In this document: piece by piece, positions 7,273 through 12,568 of the stretch
Layout of the letters: each line of letters begins with the position of its first letter
Numbering within the stretch: the stretch's first letter is position 1
NCBI GenBank assembly: GCA_023417745.1
Contig: JAEZEM010000314.1
Span: 1 to 12,568 of the forward strand
Source: Pseudomonadota bacterium
Lineage (GTDB): Bacteria; Desulfobacterota; Desulfovibrionia; Desulfovibrionales; Desulfovibrionaceae
Reading direction: 5' to 3'
Length of the DNA: 12,568 bases
Translations under genes and position numbers: made by a program
The notes under the pieces: model-generated
Databases searched by the model: none
What the model was told of the DNA's origin: nothing
What the model saw: the letters and a program-made list of their open reading frames with translations, nothing else

Positions 7273-8325
7273 TCAGCTCCCGGCGCGGGCCGGGAGGGGC
7301 TCGGGCAGACCGCCCGCCTCGGGAGCCGGGTGGGGAACCTTGTTAAACCGGTCGGCGAACCGGCCGGCCATGATGGAGCATACGAAGAGCTGGAGCTGGT
7401 GGTAGAACATGATGGGCAGCACGATAAGCCCCAGGGCCGGATGCGCTCCGAAAAGCAGCCGGGCCATGGGCACGCCCGAGGCCAGGGTCTTTTTGGAGCC
7501 GCAAAAAATCGCCGTGATCCGGTCCTCTTCCGAAAACCCGCACCAGCGCGACACCTTGGAGGAGACGAAAAGCGCCGCCGCCAAAAAGACCGCCGCGCCG
7601 GCCAGGGTCAGGCCAATGACGCCCAGGCCGTTGTCGCGCCACAGTCCCGAGGCCGTGGAATCGCAAAAGGAGCTGTAGACGAGCATCAGGATCACGAGCT
7701 TATCGAAAGTGTTGATGAACTTCTTGTGGCGCGAGGCCAGGTTGCCGATAAGAGGCCGGGCCAGCTGGCCGAGCACGAAGGGCAGGAGCAACAGCGTGGC
7801 GATGTTGAGCATGGCCTGCCCCAGCGACAGTCCGCCCGTGGCCCCGCCTTCCATGGCCAAGCCGATGATGGCCGGAGTGAGCACGATGCCAAGTAAGCTC
7901 GACAGCGTAGCATTGAAAATCGCCGCCGGCACGTTGCCCTTGGCGATGGCCGTCATGGCCACCGACGAGGAAATGGTGGACGGCAGGGCGCACAGGTAGA
8001 GAAACCCGAGCATCAGCCCCTCGGGGATCAGCCCGCCAAAGGCGAATTTGAACGGAATGTAGAGCAGCGGAAAAATGACGAAGGTCAAGGTCTGCACCAG
8101 CAGATGCAGCCGGACGTTGGCCAGCCCGGCCACGAGCGACCGGGTGGAAAGAGCCAGGCCATGCAGGAAGAAGACCGCGAAGATGCCGACGTCGCTGGCC
8201 ACGTCGGCGTGCATGGCCCCGCCCGAGGCCCCGAATTTCGGAAAAGCGGCGGCCAGAAGCACCGCCGTGAGCATTCCCGCCAAAAACCAGTCCGAAGCCA
8301 TCTTGCGCAACAGTTTGCCGACCAT
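7273..8325 (-). CDS. Bile-acid:sodium symporter (BASS/SBF-like, YfeH-type) transporter
   Basis: 350 aa. ATG at 8323-8325 has AAGGAG eight bases ahead (8335-8340 on the plus strand). About ten hydrophobic segments cover residues 12-320. The two signature crossover regions of the fold are present: LPSTISSSVAMTAIAKGN (114-131) and FCGSKKTLASGVPMA (274-288), both close to the SBF-like/YfeH branch of the family. The first segments and the loop RHKKFINTFDKL (199-210) also fit. BASS members import organic anions with sodium; for the YfeH branch the substrate is not established, so none is assigned. The C-terminal 25 residues are Pro/Ala-rich and non-conserved. It is transcribed divergently from the AraC-type gene, which may control it, and ends at the hairpin 7237-7266. 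Confidence 0.92.
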   Translation of the reverse strand: MVGKLLRKMASDWFLAGMLTAVLLAAAFPKFGASGGAMHADVASDVGIFAVFFLHGLALSTRSLVAGLANVRLHLLVQTLTFVIFPLLYIPFKFAFGGLIPEGLMLGFLYLCALPSTISSSVAMTAIAKGNVPAAIFNATLSSLLGIVLTPAIIGLAMEGGATGGLSLGQAMLNIATLLLLPFVLGQLARPLIGNLASRHKKFINTFDKLVILMLVYSSFCDSTASGLWRDNGLGVIGLTLAGAAVFLAAALFVSSKVSRWCGFSEEDRITAIFCGSKKTLASGVPMARLLFGAHPALGLIVLPIMFYHQLQLFVCSIMAGRFADRFNKVPHPAPEAGGLPEPLPARAGS

Positions 8326-8365
8326 CGTTACCGCTCCTTGCTGTGGGTGATGCTCTTGTACCCCT

Positions 8366-8396
8366 GGACACGGGGTCCGTCTTGCGTCAAAATGAC
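8366..8396. promoter_or_regulatory. Possible operator sites between transporter and regulator genes
   Basis: The 92-bp divergent gap holds two short inverted repeats: GGAC-ACGGG-GTCC (8366-8378) and GTCA-AAA-TGAC (8386-8396). They sit between two divergent starts, where a local AraC-type regulator would be expected to bind. Both arms are only 4 bp long, so chance is a real alternative. No convincing -35/-10 pair was found for either gene. Confidence 0.25.
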
Positions 8397-8417
8397 AACC
8401 TATAGCGAGAAACGGAC

Positions 8418-9257
8418 ATGCCGCGCGAACGCACCCCCCCGCCGCTCACCCAACTGCCCCGGCTCGTCTTCGGCCGTAGCGAAGCCCTGCCGGCCGCCTC
8501 CCTGGCCCGGGCCCACAGCCACCCCTTTGGCCAGCTCTCCTACGCCGGAGAGGGCGTCATCGAAGTGACCACCCCGACCAGCAGCCACGTGGCCCCGCCC
8601 AGGCGGGCCGTCTGGGTGCCGCCGGGCCTGCTCCACGAAGTGGCCACCACCCGGCCGGCCGCCATGCGCAGCCTCTACATCCGGGCCGATCAGACCATCT
8701 TTTGCCCGCCGCGCTGCCTGGTGCTGCGGGTGACGCCGCTTGCCCGGGAACTCATCCTGGCCGCCGCCGCCCTGCCGCCGGACTACGACGAAGCCGGCCC
8801 GGCCGGCCGGCTGGCCCACGTGCTCCTCGACCAGCTGGCCGCCCTGCCCGAAGCGGACCTAAGCCTGCCCTGGCCGGCCGATCCCGCCCTGGCCGCCCTG
8901 TGCCGGAAGCTGCGCGACGCCCCGGACGACGACCGCGACATGGACGCCCTGGCCAAACAGGCCGGCATGAGCGGGCGCACCCTGGCCCGCCGGTTCGAGG
9001 CGCAAACCGGCCTGCGCTTCGGGGCCTGGCGACGCCGCCAACGCCTGCTCGCCGCCCTGGGCCGGCTGGAAGCCGGAGACAACGTCACCGCCGCCGCCCT
9101 GGAAAGCGGCTACGCCTCGGTGTCGGCCTTTGTGGCCGCCTTCCGCGACATGTTCGGCGCGACGCCCGGGGCGTTTTTGCGGCAACGCGAGGGAGAGGGG
9201 GAAGAGGGTAAGAAAGAGGGAGAGGGAAAAGAATGCCTCCGGCGGCTGGGGGCCTGA
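8418..9257 (+). CDS. AraC-family transcriptional regulator with N-terminal cupin domain (NimR-like)
   Basis: 279 aa from ATG 8418; a weak ribosome site, GAGA, lies seven bases ahead. The N-terminal cupin-type sensor domain (about 15-95) shows HSHPFGQLSYAGEG (33-46) and WVPPGLLHEV (66-75), the usual pattern of NimR/YdeC-like regulators. The C-terminal AraC DNA-binding domain (about 172-256) has two helix-turn-helix units: MDALAKQAGMSGRTLARRF (175-193) and ALESGYASVSAFVAAFRDMFG (228-247). The domain ends near ATPGAFLRQ (248-256). The last 23 residues (Glu/Gly/Lys-rich, then KECLRRLGA) are encoded by a polypurine tract and by the palindromic repeat, so they are probably non-functional tail. The gene is divergent from the transporter and likely regulates it; the ligand is unknown. 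Confidence 0.9.
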   Translation: MPRERTPPPLTQLPRLVFGRSEALPAASLARAHSHPFGQLSYAGEGVIEVTTPTSSHVAPPRRAVWVPPGLLHEVATTRPAAMRSLYIRADQTIFCPPRCLVLRVTPLARELILAAAALPPDYDEAGPAGRLAHVLLDQLAALPEADLSLPWPADPALAALCRKLRDAPDDDRDMDALAKQAGMSGRTLARRFEAQTGLRFGAWRRRQRLLAALGRLEAGDNVTAAALESGYASVSAFVAAFRDMFGATPGAFLRQREGEGEEGKKEGEGKECLRRLGA

Positions 9258-9273
9258 GGCCCCCAGCCCCCCC
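9189..9273 (+). repeat. Palindromic intergenic repeat, copy 2 (plus orientation)
   Basis: A purine run (9189-9233, one T at 9209) leads into TGCCTCCGGCGGC (9234-9246), overlapping a perfect 11-bp stem (9244-9254 with 9258-9268) whose 3-nt loop is TGA, then a C-run. It is the inverted counterpart of copy 1 at the left edge; the shared core is near identical over about 30 bp. The loop TGA is the stop codon of the AraC gene. On the minus strand the hairpin is followed by a T-rich stretch (ATTCTTTTC), so it may help end the phosphatase transcript. Confidence 0.7.
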
Positions 9274-9370
9274 GTCTGGAGAAAGGTTTAAAGGGGTTTT
9301 GACGAGAATTGGTTTTCTGTCGGCGGGGAAGCCCAAAAGACCGTCGGCGGCGCCTGACGGCAACCGCCTT

Positions 9371-9409
9371 TGCTCCGGCGGCCAGAGGGGCGGTCGGCCC
9401 CGGCCCCTC
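9371..9409 (+). repeat. Degenerate third copy of the repeat core plus hairpin
   Basis: GCTCCGGCGGCC (9372-9383) matches the repeat core with one base missing. It is followed by a G-run hairpin, GAGGGGC (9385-9391) and GCCCCTC (9403-9409), with an 11-nt loop, giving the same order of parts as copy 2. It lies 35-75 bp beyond the phosphatase stop and could act as its terminator, although no T-tract follows. The match is short, and in such GC-rich DNA it could be chance. Confidence 0.35.
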
Positions 9410-9444
9410 GTAAGCGTTACGGAGGAGCCGGGAGGGGGGCGAGG

Positions 9445-11604
9445 TTACGAGGCAGGCGGATCGGGCAGGACTTTGATGGCGACCAGCGTCACGTCGTCCT
9501 CGGGTTCGACCTCGCCGAGAAATTCTCGCAGCCCGGCCAGGACGGCGGTCACGATGTCGGCGGCAGGCTTGCCGCTGTGCCGGCCAAGCAGTTCCCGCAC
9601 CCGGTCCTTGCCGAACATCTCGCCCTTGTCGTTTCGCGCTTCCCACAGACCATCGGTGGCCAGCAGGGCCACCTGCCCCGGAACCAGCCCGGCGGCGCTG
9701 TTTTCGGCGTAACGGGCCCCGGTGACGATGCCCAGGGGCGGGCCGCCCTTGTCCGGGATGTCGCCGGTCAGCCCCGTAGCCGCGTCATAGAGCATGATCG
9801 GGTCGTGGCCGGCCCGCACCCAATGCAGGCGCTTTTTCTCAATGTCGATGGCCAGATAGAACAGCGTCATGAACCGGCCCGAATCGGCCAGGTCAGCGCA
9901 CATGAGGCGGTTGACGTCGTCGATGACCGCAGCCAGGGACCCGGGCTGGAAGGAACGCATCCGCAGGAAAGCCCGGGCCGTGGTCATGAGCAGGGCGGCA
10001 GCGATGCCATGGCCGGTGACGTCGCCGATGATGACCCCGAAACGGCCGGCCTGTTCGTTGGGCGCGTGGATGAAGTCGTAGTAATCCCCGCCGGTTTCGT
10101 CGCTGTATAAGCTCGTGCCGGCGATGTCGAAGCCGGGCAGGCCCGGGGCGGCCTGGGGCAGCAGGTTTCGCTGCACCTCCTCGGCCAGGGCCAGGGCCTG
10201 GCGCAACAGCTCGTTTTTGCGCTGAATCTCCAGCTTGGCTTCGTTAATTTCCTGATTGATGGAGCGCATGAGCGCCTGGGAACGCTCTTTTTGGGCTTCC
10301 AGACGCGAACGGGCCTGGGTGGCCCGGTCCAGGGCGCGCGTCAGCGACCGGACTTCCCGGGCCAGGGCCTCGGCCTCGCCGGCCGGACAGGGCAGCTCGC
10401 TTAGGGGCGAGTCGGCAGCCGCCTCGGGCCGGTCGCCGCCCAGCAGCACGGCGACCAACGAGCCGTTTTGCAGATGCAGCGGCAGCCCCGGAGCCGAAGG
10501 CGCGATCTCGCCGTGGCAGGAAAAGCCGGCCACGGGCGTGCCCGGCGGCAGGGCGGCGGTCAGGCGGTCGATTTCTTCCGACGCCTTGGTGCCCAGGATG
10601 TCCTTGCGGGTGGAGCAGGAAAAAAGGAGCACGCCGGCCGGCCCGGGCTGCATGGCCCGGCCGTCGGCGGCCAGCCCCTTGGCCATGGCGCCAAGGTCGG
10701 CCAGCATGTCGCCGCGGGTGGCTTCGGCCAGCTGCACCATGGCCCCCTCGGCCACGCCGGCCGGGAACTGGATGCTGCCGTCGCCTTCGCTGTAAAAGGC
10801 CGGAGCGCGCAAAATAAAGGTGTCGGATTTCTCGCAGGTGACAGCCAGGGGCAGCTCCACCGCCGGCTCGGCATGGGGGCCGAGGTAGCGACGGTAAAAA
10901 TCCAGAGCCGTGCGTTCGCCGATACGGCTGACGACATTGCCGGACACGCCGGTGACCCGCGCCCGGTCGCCGATGGGCCGCCAGCCCTTGGACACCCGCA
11001 TGGCCAGGGGGATGTCGCCGGCCAGGAGCAGGAACGGCGCGTCGTGGAGCAGGGTTTGCCGGCCGAAAAACTGGCGCACCGGCCGCCGGTCGGCCAACTG
11101 CCGGCCGGCCACGCCGCCGACCACCAGACAATCCGGGCCAAGGGCCTGGCCCAAGGCGCGGCTTAAGTCCTCCACCCCGCCCCGGCCGCCGTCGGGAAAG
11201 GCCAGACACAGCACGGGAGCCGCCCCGCCAAGCTCGGCCAAGGCTTCGCCGGCCGCCCGGGCGGCCGCCGCGCCGAGATCCGTGCCGGGAACGGCAAAAT
11301 CGCGAACCACCCCGGCCGAGGCCCGGACGCCTTCGCCGCCAAAGGCCATGAGCAGCACGGCGTCGTCGGTGACGCCGCCGGCTGAAGACAGCTCGCCGCA
11401 GGACGTGCCGCCGGCCAGGGGGACGCCGGGAAAAGCAGCTTCCACGCCGCGCAGCAGTTCGTCGTGGTCGTAGCCCACTCCGGCAAAAAGCAGCAGCCCC
11501 TCGGGTTCGGCCCCGCCAAGGCCCCGCCGGCAAGCCTCTGCCGCGCCGCGCACGGCGCAGGCGGCGTCCAGACAATTGGCATGTCCAACAGCCATACGCA
11601 GCAT
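9445..11604 (-). CDS. FIST-domain sensor fused to RsbU/SpoIIE-type PP2C phosphatase
   Basis: 719 aa. ATG at 11602-11604 follows AGGAGG with 5-nt spacing, so a 23-codon longer frame is rejected. Cytosolic. FIST-N domain: about 36-215 (LLLFAGVGYDHDELL, AGGTSCGEL). FIST-C: about 232-388 (LDFYRRYLGPHAE, LLFSCSTRKDILG, VAGFSCHGEIAP). Coiled coil: about 410-480. PP2C domain: about 488-712, with all metal-site motifs: GGDYYD (505-510), GDVTGHG (527-533), RAGHDP (597-602), TDGLWEARN (650-658) and EDDVTL (702-707). Family knowledge: FIST domains are thought to sense small ligands, perhaps amino acids; RsbU-like phosphatases dephosphorylate anti-sigma-antagonist (STAS) proteins. The coiled coil should carry the signal between them. 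No STAS, anti-sigma or sigma gene is in the window, so the target is unknown. Confidence 0.94.
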   Translation of the reverse strand: MLRMAVGHANCLDAACAVRGAAEACRRGLGGAEPEGLLLFAGVGYDHDELLRGVEAAFPGVPLAGGTSCGELSSAGGVTDDAVLLMAFGGEGVRASAGVVRDFAVPGTDLGAAAARAAGEALAELGGAAPVLCLAFPDGGRGGVEDLSRALGQALGPDCLVVGGVAGRQLADRRPVRQFFGRQTLLHDAPFLLLAGDIPLAMRVSKGWRPIGDRARVTGVSGNVVSRIGERTALDFYRRYLGPHAEPAVELPLAVTCEKSDTFILRAPAFYSEGDGSIQFPAGVAEGAMVQLAEATRGDMLADLGAMAKGLAADGRAMQPGPAGVLLFSCSTRKDILGTKASEEIDRLTAALPPGTPVAGFSCHGEIAPSAPGLPLHLQNGSLVAVLLGGDRPEAAADSPLSELPCPAGEAEALAREVRSLTRALDRATQARSRLEAQKERSQALMRSINQEINEAKLEIQRKNELLRQALALAEEVQRNLLPQAAPGLPGFDIAGTSLYSDETGGDYYDFIHAPNEQAGRFGVIIGDVTGHGIAAALLMTTARAFLRMRSFQPGSLAAVIDDVNRLMCADLADSGRFMTLFYLAIDIEKKRLHWVRAGHDPIMLYDAATGLTGDIPDKGGPPLGIVTGARYAENSAAGLVPGQVALLATDGLWEARNDKGEMFGKDRVRELLGRHSGKPAADIVTAVLAGLREFLGEVEPEDDVTLVAIKVLPDPPAS

Positions 11605-11617
11605 GTAAACCTCCTGA
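11598..11617 (-). promoter_or_regulatory. Strong ribosome binding site for the FIST-PP2C gene
   Basis: On the minus strand CAGGAGG is followed by TTTAC and ATG. This near-perfect Shine-Dalgarno at 11610-11616 fixes the start at 11604. Confidence 0.75.
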
Positions 11618-11728
11618 CCCGACCGGCGAAACGCCACCGGCCAGCCTAGCCGTTGTCGTCGAGGCGGCGGCAAAAGGCAAGACGCGGCGCGGTCGCCTTA
11701 TCCGACGGCCCCGACCGGCCAAAAAAGG

Positions 11729-11756
11729 AAGATAAGTCCCTTGCCGGCCCTGGCAA
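11729..11756 (-). promoter_or_regulatory. Candidate promoter for the FIST-PP2C gene
   Basis: On the minus strand TTGCCA (11751-11756) and TATCTT (11729-11734) are 16 bp apart and leave a leader of about 118 nt. The -35 matches five of six bases, the -10 four of six. The 252-bp gap 11605-11856 is the largest gap between genes here and includes an AT-rich island (11810-11831), in line with a separate transcription start. No RNA fold or operator was recognised in it. Confidence 0.3.
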
Positions 11757-11856
11757 CGTTTGGGCCGCGACCATGAAAAGCACACGCGGCAATTAGCGGC
11801 CAACCGGCAAAATCTATTAACTTTTTAAATGCTCTCCTATTTCCAAGGGACGCGAC

Positions 11857-12213
11857 CTAGACGGTGAGCACCTTCCAGCCGGACTTGAGATAGCTGGTCA
11901 ACGGCTCACCGGTATAGATCACGGTCAGCCCCAGGGCTTTAAGGCGCTCGGCCACGCCGTAGCGCTCGGCGCAGGCCCGGCAGGCGTAGCCCTCCACCCC
12001 GGCTTCCAGACAGGCGGCCAGTTCCCCGGCCAGCTCGTCGTCATGGGCCAGGGCGTCAGCCGAGGGGCCCCAGACGAGCAGATGGACATCGTGCCACCAG
12101 CCCTTGAGGCGGCTGTTTTTGGCGTACATAAGGGCCATATTGAGCGCGGCTTCCCGGTCGCGGCTGATCCACACGACCACGAGTCCGGGTTCGGTATCCT
12201 GGGGATCGGTCAT
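11857..12213 (-). CDS. DsrE-like small sulfur-relay/peroxiredoxin-fold protein
   Basis: 118 aa. ATG at 12211-12213 has AAGGAG seven bases ahead; the longer frame upstream is low-complexity Arg/Pro and lacks support. The DsrE/F-like alpha/beta fold is suggested by beta 1 LVVVWISRD (11-19), the helix NMALMYAKNS (25-34), beta 2 DVHLLVWGPSA (42-52), a helix ending at CLEAG, then YACRACAERYGV (76-87), and a C-terminal GEPLTSYLKSGWKVLTV (102-118). Cys78 and Cys81 form CxxC in the place where DsrE-family proteins keep their persulfide-carrying Cys. Such proteins are common in sulfate reducers and other anaerobes, and their partners are mostly unknown. A role in sulfane-sulfur or thiol handling is inference. 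It follows the flavoprotein gene on the same strand after a 239-bp gap. Confidence 0.85.
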   Translation of the reverse strand: MTDPQDTEPGLVVVWISRDREAALNMALMYAKNSRLKGWWHDVHLLVWGPSADALAHDDELAGELAACLEAGVEGYACRACAERYGVAERLKALGLTVIYTGEPLTSYLKSGWKVLTV

Positions 12214-12267
12214 GCTGTTGCTCCTTGGGGGACGCCGGCCGGCCGGGGCGCGGCAGGGCGGCATGGC

Positions 12268-12311
12268 AAGACAGAAAGATCCGCCCGCCGCCCCGCCGCG
12301 TCGGGCGGGCG
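12268..12311 (-). terminator. Possible terminator between flavoprotein and DsrE-like genes
   Basis: An 8-bp stem (12282-12289 with 12304-12311) with a 14-nt loop is followed on the minus strand by ATCTTTCTGTCTT. The tail is T-rich but interrupted, and the loop is long, so efficiency is uncertain. It lies about 140 nt beyond the flavoprotein stop and 55 nt before the DsrE-like start. If real, the DsrE-like gene needs its own promoter in the remaining bases; none was recognised. Confidence 0.35.
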
Positions 12312-12369
12312 ACGGGCGGGACGGCAGACGAAGCGGGCGAGAGCCGGAACGCCCGGCAGGAACCATCGG

Positions 12370-12398
12370 CGTCCCGCAGGCGCGCCAGGGCTTAAGCG
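12370..12398. repeat. 29-bp direct repeat, copy A
   Basis: It matches 12431-12459 at 25 of 29 positions (shared CGCAGGCGCGCC and GCTTA). Start-to-start spacing is 61 bp. It lies in the gap downstream of the flavoprotein gene. A small hairpin, GCCGC-TGGCT-GCGGC (12398-12412), follows it. Confidence 0.55.
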
Positions 12399-12430
12399 CC
12401 GCTGGCTGCGGCTGGCCCGGGGCGACGGGG

Positions 12431-12459
12431 CGTCTCGCAGGCGCGCCCGCGCTTAGGCG
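12431..12459. repeat. 29-bp direct repeat, copy B, covering the flavoprotein stop
   Basis: The second copy of the 29-bp repeat includes the TAA stop of the minus-strand flavoprotein (12453-12455) and its last codon. Copy A carries the matching TAA triplet, which suggests that the 3' end of the gene was duplicated in tandem. Confidence 0.55.
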
Positions 12460-12568
12460 TGGAGCTTGCCCAGCACCCAGGCCATGTTCTTGCCCAGGTT
12501 CTCCATGGTGGTCATGCCCTCCTCGTCCGAGGACACGTCGCCGGGAGCCAGGCCTCGGCCGAGGTTCC
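12453..12568 (-). CDS. Probable flavodoxin-fold/NADPH-dependent FMN reductase family protein, C-terminal end only
   Basis: Only the last 38 codons are in the window; the gene runs off the right edge. The visible end reads NLGRGLAPGDVSSDEEGMTT and then MENLGKNMAWVLGKLHA before TAA at 12453-12455. The pattern of an acidic D-EEG turn followed by a helix with NLGKNMAW and a closing basic/hydrophobic end is typical of the last helix of flavodoxin-like FMN reductases of anaerobes. No FMN-binding motif can be checked in this fragment, so the family is a tentative call from the C-terminus. The coding reality is better supported (reading frame, codon use, stop). Its position upstream of the DsrE-like gene fits a redox function. 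Confidence 0.6.
   Translation of the reverse strand, partial: NLGRGLAPGDVSSDEEGMTTMENLGKNMAWVLGKLHA

Noticed and set aside
8401..8406. TATAGC as -10 box of the AraC gene
   Set aside because: It would leave a leader of only about 5 nt and has no -35 at proper spacing.
10244..11803. 519-codon minus-strand open frame overlapping the FIST-PP2C gene
   Set aside because: Same strand but another frame; the product is Arg/Gly/Ala-rich, while the 719-aa frame has intact FIST and PP2C motifs and a strong ribosome site.
11787..11803. Sigma-54-like promoter (TGGC...TTGC) upstream of the FIST-PP2C gene
   Set aside because: The spacing between GG and GC is 9, not the required 10, and the flanking bases match poorly.
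12214..12366. N-terminal extension of the DsrE-like protein
   Set aside because: The extension is Arg/Pro/Ala low-complexity and lies before a well-placed AAGGAG and ATG.
1..12568. Phage, transposon, CRISPR, tRNA or rRNA features
   Set aside because: No integrase or transposase motif, spacer-repeat array or tRNA-like cloverleaf was recognised on either strand.

Overview
The window is very GC-rich, with short intergenic gaps and Shine-Dalgarno-led starts. It reads like a chromosomal segment of a strictly anaerobic deltaproteobacterium. Protein style, the Bat operon, a DsrE-like protein and a palindromic repeat with the core TGCCTCCGGCGGC all suggest a Desulfovibrio-type sulfate reducer (for example the Solidesulfovibrio group). 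That assignment is inference from pattern memory, not a search.

Layout. Positions 1-95 hold a palindromic repeat and a second hairpin. Positions 96-5341 (+) are a tightly coupled five-gene operon of the MoxR-associated von Willebrand A / Bat (aerotolerance-type) family: a DUF58 protein, a DUF4381-like membrane protein, a BatA-like VWA protein, a BatB-BatC fusion (VWA plus TPR), and a short BatD-like protein with a C-terminal SH3-like segment. All four junctions are 4-bp stop/start overlaps. No moxR ATPase gene is visible; if present it should lie to the left. Positions 5436-7223 (+) encode a PilZ-domain (c-di-GMP-binding type) protein with about 310 unrecognised N-terminal residues. A strong hairpin at 7237-7266 separates it from a convergent bile-acid:sodium-symporter-type transporter (7273-8325, -), which is divergent from an AraC/NimR-like regulator (8418-9257, +). 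The regulator's last codons and stop lie inside a second, inverted copy of the repeat at the left edge. Positions 9445-11604 (-) encode a FIST-domain sensor fused to an RsbU/SpoIIE-type PP2C phosphatase. Then come a 118-aa DsrE-like protein (11857-12213, -) and the C-terminal end of a probable flavodoxin-fold protein (12453-12568, -) cut by the window edge.

How the parts may work together. The Bat operon probably makes an inner-membrane/periplasmic assembly in which VWA proteins with intact metal (MIDAS) sites and a TPR module act with a MoxR-type AAA+ ATPase on client proteins. The PilZ protein and the FIST-PP2C protein are two separate signalling outputs, one for c-di-GMP and one for Ser/Thr phospho-switches. 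The transporter and AraC protein look like a local regulator/efflux-or-uptake pair. The DsrE-like and flavoprotein genes fit anaerobic sulfur or thiol redox chemistry.

No phage, integrase, transposase, CRISPR array, tRNA or rRNA was seen. No stretch over 300 bases lacks a gene. The least understood items are the PilZ protein's N-terminal region, the paired inverted repeats with a repeat-derived protein tail, and the 29-bp direct repeat at the end of the flavoprotein gene.
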